Source of the DNA: Luteimonas aquatica
GTDB taxonomy: Bacteria > Pseudomonadota > Gammaproteobacteria > Xanthomonadales > Xanthomonadaceae
Direction: 5' to 3'
Length of the DNA stretch: 64,000 nt
Assembly (NCBI RefSeq): GCF_022662575.1
Contig: NZ_JALBFU010000005.1
Coordinates: forward strand, 75,473-139,472
The notes under the pieces are model-generated. The model was not told where the DNA came from and made no database searches. It was given only the letters and a program-made list of their open reading frames with translations. Shown here piece after piece: positions 59,716 through 64,000 of the stretch. Both the position numbers and the translations under genes were made by a program. Within the stretch, counting starts at the first letter, position 1. The number at the start of each line of letters is the position of its first letter.

Positions 59716-59741
59716 GCCACGGCCGCCTTGCGGCGGCCGTG
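59716..59741. terminator. Hairpin between metalloprotease operon and small membrane protein
   Basis: CCACGGCCGCC / GGCGGCCGTGG is an 11-bp stem with a TTGC loop, followed by TTT on the plus strand. It lies 25 bp past the stop of the small membrane protein gene (minus strand) and is a likely transcript end. Otherwise the 289-bp gap (59477-59765) shows only the leader of the exported-protein gene. Confidence 0.55.
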
Positions 59742-59765
59742 GTTTCCCGTCTCGGCGAGGTGCCG

Positions 59766-60014
59766 CTAGAGGATGCCGCCGCCGAGGGTGAGGCGGACCA
59801 GCGCGATCAGGATGACCAGGCCGTTGAGCACCAGGCCGGTCTTGGCGCGTCCGCGCTTGCCGCTGGAGGTGAACAGCACGCCGATCGCGGCGATGATGGC
59901 GCCGACGGCGGCGAAGGGGATCAGGAACCAGTTCGCCCATCCGACCAGCGGAATCAGGGCGACGATCATCCACAGCATGGCGGCGATGCCCCAGAGCAGG
60001 CTGATCAGTCCCAT
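59766..60014 (-). CDS. Small inner-membrane protein
   Basis: This 82-residue protein has three hydrophobic helices (LISLLWGIAAMLWMIVALIP, WFLIPFAAVGAIIAAIGVLF, LVLNGLVILIALVRLTLGGG) around a charged loop (SSGKRGRAKTG). Good GGAGAG ribosome-binding site at 60014. It resembles small stress-related membrane proteins but no specific family is assigned. It lies between the protease operon and the pigment locus. Confidence 0.75.
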   Translation of the reverse strand: MGLISLLWGIAAMLWMIVALIPLVGWANWFLIPFAAVGAIIAAIGVLFTSSGKRGRAKTGLVLNGLVILIALVRLTLGGGIL

Positions 60015-60133
60015 CGACGGCTCTCCAGTCAGGCGGACGGCATTGCCCGCCCAGCCAAGGTGGGGAATCGGGCCGGCGCTATCAAGGTGCATGAAGTCAC
60101 CCCCACCGCCGTCCCATGCGCCGGGCGGCCGGA

Positions 60134-61141
60134 TCAGGCGTGGACGCCGTCGATCTCCACGGTCAGTTCGCGCCGGCAGATGGCCGCGTGCAGCAGCACG
60201 CGCGGCACGTCCGCGCCCAGGCGGCGGTCGAGCGCCTCGGCGATCCGCGGCAGGTCGTCCCGGTCGCGCACATAGACCTTCAGCCGCGATCCGGCGCCGA
60301 AGCGCGCCGGCAGCGACGGCATGCGCGCGCGCGCCGCGCCGATCAGGGCGTCGAAATTGGCGAAGGTCTCCTCCAGCTGCGCCATCAGCTCGCCCGGGTG
60401 CTGCGTGGCGTGCCCGACCACGCTGGCGGTGCCGGACAGCAGCAGCGGCATCGCGGCGCCGGCCGGCGGCAGCATGGCGCGCGCGAAGCTCGGCGACTGC
60501 GGGCCGTACTGGCGCGGGTAGTGGTAGGCGCTGACCTGGCGCGGATTCTCCAGCGGCGTGCCGGGCGCGCGCGCCGCCAGCCAGTACACCTGCACCACGC
60601 GCGCGCCGTCGCAGCGGCCGATCGCGGTGGCCGCGGGCAGGCTCGGCGCGTCGATCCGCCCCAGCCCGCGCGCGCGCCCCACGCAGAAGTTGCGATAGCG
60701 TTCGTCGTCGCCCTCGCCGAGGGTGATGGCGTCGATGTAGTTCCAGACGCGCAGCAGGTGCGGCAGCCCGCTGCCGCCGACGAAGGCCGACAGCCGCCCG
60801 TAGGCGTAGGCGGCGGCGGCCTCGACGTCGCCGTTCTCCTCGACCTCGATGACGCCGAACTGCAGCGCGCCGTCGCTCGCCCAGCGGATGTCGCCGTCGC
60901 GTCCGCGCTCGACCGGCGCGCCGGCATGCCACACCTCGAACGGCGCGCGGCCGTAGGGCTGCAGCGGAATGCGCAGGTAGCGCGGGTCCTCGTCGCCGGG
61001 CGCCTGCGGGCCGAAGCCGAGTACGGCGAGCACGTCGTCCTGCGCCAGCGCGGGCCCGGGCGCGTCGAGCTCGGCGTATTCCACGCGCAGCCGCGGCCGC
61101 GGCAGGCCGTGTTCGGGCAGGGAGGACAGCGGCCGGCTCAC
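60134..61141 (-). CDS. xanB2: Chorismatase, 3-hydroxybenzoate/4-hydroxybenzoate synthase (XanB2)
   Basis: This 335-residue cytoplasmic enzyme cleaves chorismate to 3-hydroxybenzoate (the starter of xanthomonadin) and 4-hydroxybenzoate. The FkbO/Hyg5-type chorismatase signatures are visible: YRNFCVGRARGLGRIDAP, ATAIGRCDGARVVQVYWLA, ENPRQVSAYHYPRQYGPQSP, and the C-terminal RidA-like end (SRLKVYVRDRDDLPRIAEAL). The start is a GTG at 61141 overlapping the halogenase stop (GTGA), so the two are coupled. Its 3-hydroxybenzoate would be loaded on the carrier protein encoded at 62782. Confidence 0.92.
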   Translation of the reverse strand: MSRPLSSLPEHGLPRPRLRVEYAELDAPGPALAQDDVLAVLGFGPQAPGDEDPRYLRIPLQPYGRAPFEVWHAGAPVERGRDGDIRWASDGALQFGVIEVEENGDVEAAAAYAYGRLSAFVGGSGLPHLLRVWNYIDAITLGEGDDERYRNFCVGRARGLGRIDAPSLPAATAIGRCDGARVVQVYWLAARAPGTPLENPRQVSAYHYPRQYGPQSPSFARAMLPPAGAAMPLLLSGTASVVGHATQHPGELMAQLEETFANFDALIGAARARMPSLPARFGAGSRLKVYVRDRDDLPRIAEALDRRLGADVPRVLLHAAICRRELTVEIDGVHA

Positions 61142-62520
61142 GGGTTGCCCGCCTGCAGAGTGTCGCCCTGGAACTTCTCGCGCGGCTGGCGCCGGCGGCG
61201 CCACCAGTTGCGCAGCGCGCGCGGCAGCATGCCCAGCGCGGTCATGGCGTAGAAGAAGCGGAACATGCGCAGGCGGCGGCGGATGGCCGGCGTGTCGAAC
61301 ACGTCCCCGGCCAGCATGCCGATCACGGCCTGCTCGATCTGGAAGTAGTTGCGCGGGTTGGCGAACATGTAGCGCATTGTCGGCGAGGTGAAGCGGTAGA
61401 TGAACCACTTGAATTCGTTGATGCCGGCATCGAGGTGGCGCTGCAGCGCCCGCTGCAGCTCGCGCTCGCGCGCCGGCTCGCGCAGCGCGGCATCGACCAT
61501 CGCCGCCGTGCGCTCGGCGCCGTGCATGCCCAGATAGACGCCCGAGGAGAACATCGGATCGACGAAGGCGTAGGCGTCGCCGACCAGCACCCAGTTGCGG
61601 CCGCTCATGCGCGAGCACTCGTAGGCGTAGTTGCCGGTGACGTGCACCTCGCCCACGCGCTCGGCGCCCTGCATGCGCTCGGCCACGTCCGGCTCCAGCG
61701 CCAGCGTGCGCATCAGGAAGCCTTCGGTATCGCCCTTGCGGGTCTTCATGTAGTCCGGGTAGCAGACCGCGCCCACGCTCATCACCCCGTCCGGCAGCGG
61801 GATCAGCCACATCCAGCCGTGGTCGTGGCGATAGATGCTGATGTTGCCCACGTCCTCGCCCTGGCGCCGCGCCACGCCGCGGAAATGGCTGAACACCGCC
61901 GCCGACTGGTGCCGCGCGTTCTTGTGCTTGAGCTTGAACTTGTTGCCGAGCACGGTGTCGCGGCCGCTGGCGTCGATCAGGTAGCGCGGGCGCAGCACCT
62001 GTTCGCCGGTGCCGGGGGGCGCGTCGGTCGGGCGCGCGTACACCACCGGCTTGCCGTCGGCGTCGAAGTCCACGCGCTCGACCTTGACGCCTTCGCGCGC
62101 GTCCACGCCGTGCTCGCGCGCATGCTCGAACAGCACCCGGTCGAAGTCCTGGCGCCGCACCTGGAAGGCGTGCGGAAACTTCATGTCGTAGGCGCGATCG
62201 AAGGCGAAGGTGTTGTAGCCGCCGTGGCCGTCGTCCTTGGGGAAGTCGGCGCCGCGCTTGTGCACGCCGATCGCCGCGATCTTCTCGAAGGCGCCCAGGC
62301 GCTGCAGGATCGGCATGTTCATCGGCAGCAGCGATTCGCCGATGTGGAAGCGCGGATGGCGCGCCTTTTCCAGCTGGGTCACCCGCCAGCCCCGGCGGGC
62401 GAGCAGGGTGGAGACCGTGCTGCCGGCCGGGCCGCCGCCAATCACCAGCACGTCTGGCGTGGCCGGCGGGGACGGGACGGGGGCGGCGGAAGCGTCCGGG
62501 GTGGGGCGGTGCGCGATCAT
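61138..62520 (-). CDS. FAD-dependent halogenase/oxidoreductase of the xanthomonadin cluster
   Basis: This 460-residue flavoprotein has an N-terminal FAD-binding GGGPAGSTVSTLLARRGWRV motif, the HIGESLLPMNMPILQRL segment and a halogenase-type WxWxIP motif (WMWLIPLPDG). GDAYAFVDPMFSSGV provides the second FAD contact. This class brominates or chlorinates the aryl head of the pigment, which fits the brominated nature of xanthomonadins. The start at 62520 has AGGAA upstream. It is coupled to xanB2 and divergent from the carrier-protein gene. An oxidation without halogenation cannot be excluded. Confidence 0.87.
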   Translation of the reverse strand: MIAHRPTPDASAAPVPSPPATPDVLVIGGGPAGSTVSTLLARRGWRVTQLEKARHPRFHIGESLLPMNMPILQRLGAFEKIAAIGVHKRGADFPKDDGHGGYNTFAFDRAYDMKFPHAFQVRRQDFDRVLFEHAREHGVDAREGVKVERVDFDADGKPVVYARPTDAPPGTGEQVLRPRYLIDASGRDTVLGNKFKLKHKNARHQSAAVFSHFRGVARRQGEDVGNISIYRHDHGWMWLIPLPDGVMSVGAVCYPDYMKTRKGDTEGFLMRTLALEPDVAERMQGAERVGEVHVTGNYAYECSRMSGRNWVLVGDAYAFVDPMFSSGVYLGMHGAERTAAMVDAALREPARERELQRALQRHLDAGINEFKWFIYRFTSPTMRYMFANPRNYFQIEQAVIGMLAGDVFDTPAIRRRLRMFRFFYAMTALGMLPRALRNWWRRRRQPREKFQGDTLQAGNP

Positions 62521-62781
62521 CTGTTCCTGAATGCGGGTCTGCGGCCGCCCTGGATCCGGCGGGCGGCCGCTCGCGGCGGACGGCACCGGGCTTGCGGGCG
62601 CCGGGGCGCCGCGTCGAAACGGCACCCCGCCGCCGGCGAGGGCGACAGGCGCGCATGATAGCCGCTGGCTCTCTGAACGGCCTCTATGGCCTGACCGCGC
62701 CGGACAAGGCCGGCCGGGGTTGCAGACCGGCGCGCGATGCTGGATCGTGGCGCCCCTTCGCACCGAACCCCTCCGGACGCC

Positions 62782-63054
62782 ATGCCCGCGCAAACCGACG
62801 CCGAACGCGAACTCGCCGAACTCCTGGTCGACAGCCTCAACCTGGAAGACGTGCAGCCGGCCGAGATCGACCCGGAAGCGCCGCTGTTCAACGCCGGGCT
62901 CGGCCTGGACTCGATCGACGCGCTGGAGCTGGCGCTGGCGATCAGCAAGCACTACGGCTTCCAGCTGCGTTCGGACAACGACGAGAACCGCCGCATCTTC
63001 GCTTCGCTGCGCGCCCTGTCCGCGCATATCGAGCAGAACAAAGCGGCCGGCTGA
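62782..63054 (+). CDS. xanC: Acyl carrier protein of the aryl-polyene pathway (XanC-like)
   Basis: This 90-residue carrier protein has the phosphopantetheine site S44 in GLGLDSIDALEL and the usual helical flanks (ELAELLVDSLNLEDVQPAEI, LAISKHYGFQLRSDNDENRR). It carries aryl/polyene intermediates. The ATG at 62782 is chosen by family N-terminus. It is the first visible gene of the plus-strand arm of the pigment cluster, 3 bp before the next gene, and divergent from the halogenase-xanB2 pair. Priming may come from the phosphopantetheinyl transferase at 29.9 kb. Confidence 0.85.
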   Translation: MPAQTDAERELAELLVDSLNLEDVQPAEIDPEAPLFNAGLGLDSIDALELALAISKHYGFQLRSDNDENRRIFASLRALSAHIEQNKAAG

Positions 63055-63056
63055 GC

Positions 63057-63761
63057 GTGGCCGGCGACGCGCGCTCGGCCGTCTTCCTCGCACAGATCCT
63101 GCTGGCGCTGGCCTATACGCTGCTGGCGCACCTGGCCAGCGCCTACGGCGACGCCCGCTTCGGCGTGGCCGCGCTGGTCGCGCTGTGGCTGATGCTGCTG
63201 CTGCAGCCGCTGGCCAAGGGGCGGATGCGCGCCTGGGGCCTGCTGGTCCTGCTGCTGCTGGGCACGGCCTGGCTGGCGCGCGCCGGGCTCACCGAAGTGC
63301 CGCTGCTGCTGGTGCCGGTGGCCTTCGTGGCGATGATCTCCGCCTGGTTCGCGCGCAGCCTGCGCCCGGGGCGGGTGCCGCTGATCACGCGGATCGTGGC
63401 GGCGCTGGACGGCACCACGCCGCCGCAGCTGGCGCCGGCGCTGGGCGACTACGCTCGCGGCCTGACTCGCGCCTGGGCCTGGGCGCTGGCGGCGCTGGCG
63501 GCGTTCAACCTGCTGCTGGCGCTGATCGCGGTGCCGGACGGGCTGGTGGCGCGCCTGGGCGGGCATCCGCCGCTGGCAATCAGCGCCGCGCAATGGTCCT
63601 GGCTGGCCAACATCGGCACCTACGGGGTGCTCGGCGGTTTCTTCGCCATCGAATACCAGGTGCGCAAGCGGCGCTTCCCGGGGCGCTACCACAGCTTCGC
63701 CGATTTCCTGCGCCGCATGGCCGGGCTGGGGCCGGCGTTCTGGAAGGATTTCCTGCGCTAG
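63057..63761 (+). CDS. COG4648-type membrane protein of aryl polyene cluster
   Basis: This 234-residue integral membrane protein has about six helices (FLAQILLALAYTLLAHLA, VAALVALWLMLLLQPLAK, GLLVLLLLGTAWLARAGL, AWAWALAALAAFNLLLAL, WSWLANIGTYGVLGGFFAIE) and a basic C-terminus (EYQVRKRRFPGRYHSFADFL). It starts with GTG at 63057, 2 nt after the carrier-protein stop, so it is translationally coupled. This type of protein is consistently found next to the carrier proteins in aryl-polyene clusters, with an unassigned role. Confidence 0.85.
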   Translation: MAGDARSAVFLAQILLALAYTLLAHLASAYGDARFGVAALVALWLMLLLQPLAKGRMRAWGLLVLLLLGTAWLARAGLTEVPLLLVPVAFVAMISAWFARSLRPGRVPLITRIVAALDGTTPPQLAPALGDYARGLTRAWAWALAALAAFNLLLALIAVPDGLVARLGGHPPLAISAAQWSWLANIGTYGVLGGFFAIEYQVRKRRFPGRYHSFADFLRRMAGLGPAFWKDFLR

Positions 63762-63789
63762 CGCCGCCGCGGCGTATGCGATCCAGGCG

Positions 63790-64000
63790 ATGGACATGCC
63801 CGACTCTCCCGCGCGCGAACGCGATTGGACCGCGCTGCCCTGGGCGCTGGGCAATGCCGCGCAGTTCGCCTTCACCCTGGCCTGGACCGCGGGCGGGATC
63901 TGCCTGGCGCTGACGCTGTACGCCCTGCTGCGCGATCGCGGCCTGCCGCTGCGCATGGCCTCGCGCTGCTGGGCGCCGGGACTGCTCCGGGGCGCCGGCG
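63790..64000 (+). CDS. Partial gene, probable acyltransferase-type protein of the pigment cluster (runs off the window)
   Basis: Only the first 70 codons are present. The reading frame starts ATG GAC ATG and encodes MDMPDSPARERDWTALPWAL followed by a hydrophobic stretch (TLAWTAGGICLALTLYALL) and a cationic segment (RDRGLPLRMASR). It is open to the window edge. Its place after the COG4648 gene and its N-terminal membrane anchor suggest a lysophospholipid-acyltransferase-like enzyme of the cluster. The catalytic motif is not yet visible, so this is a guess from context. Confidence 0.5.
   Translation, partial: MDMPDSPARERDWTALPWALGNAAQFAFTLAWTAGGICLALTLYALLRDRGLPLRMASRCWAPGLLRGAG

Overview
The window is a high-GC (roughly 70 percent) gammaproteobacterial chromosome segment. 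Its gene content points to the Xanthomonadaceae/Lysobacteraceae, most likely a Lysobacter-like organism. The strongest clues are a xanthomonadin (brominated aryl polyene) pigment locus running off the right end, with XanB2 chorismatase, a WxWxIP flavin halogenase, an acyl carrier protein and a COG4648 membrane protein. Other clues are many TonB-dependent receptors, a parAB-rsmG block and secreted PA-domain metalloproteases. No rRNA, tRNA, CRISPR array or insertion sequence was recognised.

Layout. 1-8.2 kb: a TonB receptor, a membrane fatty-acid hydroxylase, a DcaP-type porin plus MHS-family transporter operon, and the divergent acetyl-CoA synthetase gene acs. A perfect inverted repeat lies in the acs/porin intergenic region. 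8.2-19.2 kb: a LuxR-type response regulator resembling CrbR/ErdR; three tandem CI-like helix-turn-helix genes created by a 645-bp duplication; alkaline phosphatase; the SLC5-histidine kinase hybrid CrbS/MxtR; cardiolipin synthase. 19.3-26.7 kb: rpmB-rpmG, a GntR-ABC exporter operon, an S9 peptidase, and a glycosyltransferase/LAB_N pair. 26.7-33.7 kb: parA-parB, rsmG, a five-copy 115-bp repeat array, a phosphopantetheinyl transferase, an AMP ligase resembling XanA2, a GlsB-type membrane protein, a small HAD protein and exonuclease III.

33.7-45.2 kb: an aldehyde dehydrogenase, a gamma-carbonic anhydrase, a TIR/deoxyribosyltransferase-like two-gene cassette and a YkgJ protein. These are followed by a long co-directional block (RDD, RDD, SpoIIM, DUF4129, DUF4350, MoxR, small membrane protein, DUF58). 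45.2-51.4 kb: a FecI/FecR-type sigma/anti-sigma pair, a decayed STN-TonB receptor, a small membrane protein and a large intact STN-TonB receptor; this stretch is visibly less GC-rich. 51.5-57.2 kb: aroE; a LysR regulator divergent from a carboxymuconolactone decarboxylase/tautomerase/DUF4865 operon; a beta-propeller protein; a GNAT enzyme; hemB. 57.3-64 kb: a secreted metalloprotease with its small partner, a small membrane protein, then the pigment locus.

How the genes work together. CrbS (14.2-17.7 kb) and CrbR (8.6 kb) probably form one acetate-responsive two-component system that activates acs and perhaps the porin/transporter operon. The AMP ligase and phosphopantetheinyl transferase at 30 kb are the likely missing activities of the pigment locus 30 kb away: ligation of 3-hydroxybenzoate to the carrier protein, and priming of that carrier. 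The sigma factor operon and the decayed receptor share an identically spaced promoter motif, which gives a candidate recognition sequence for this sigma factor.
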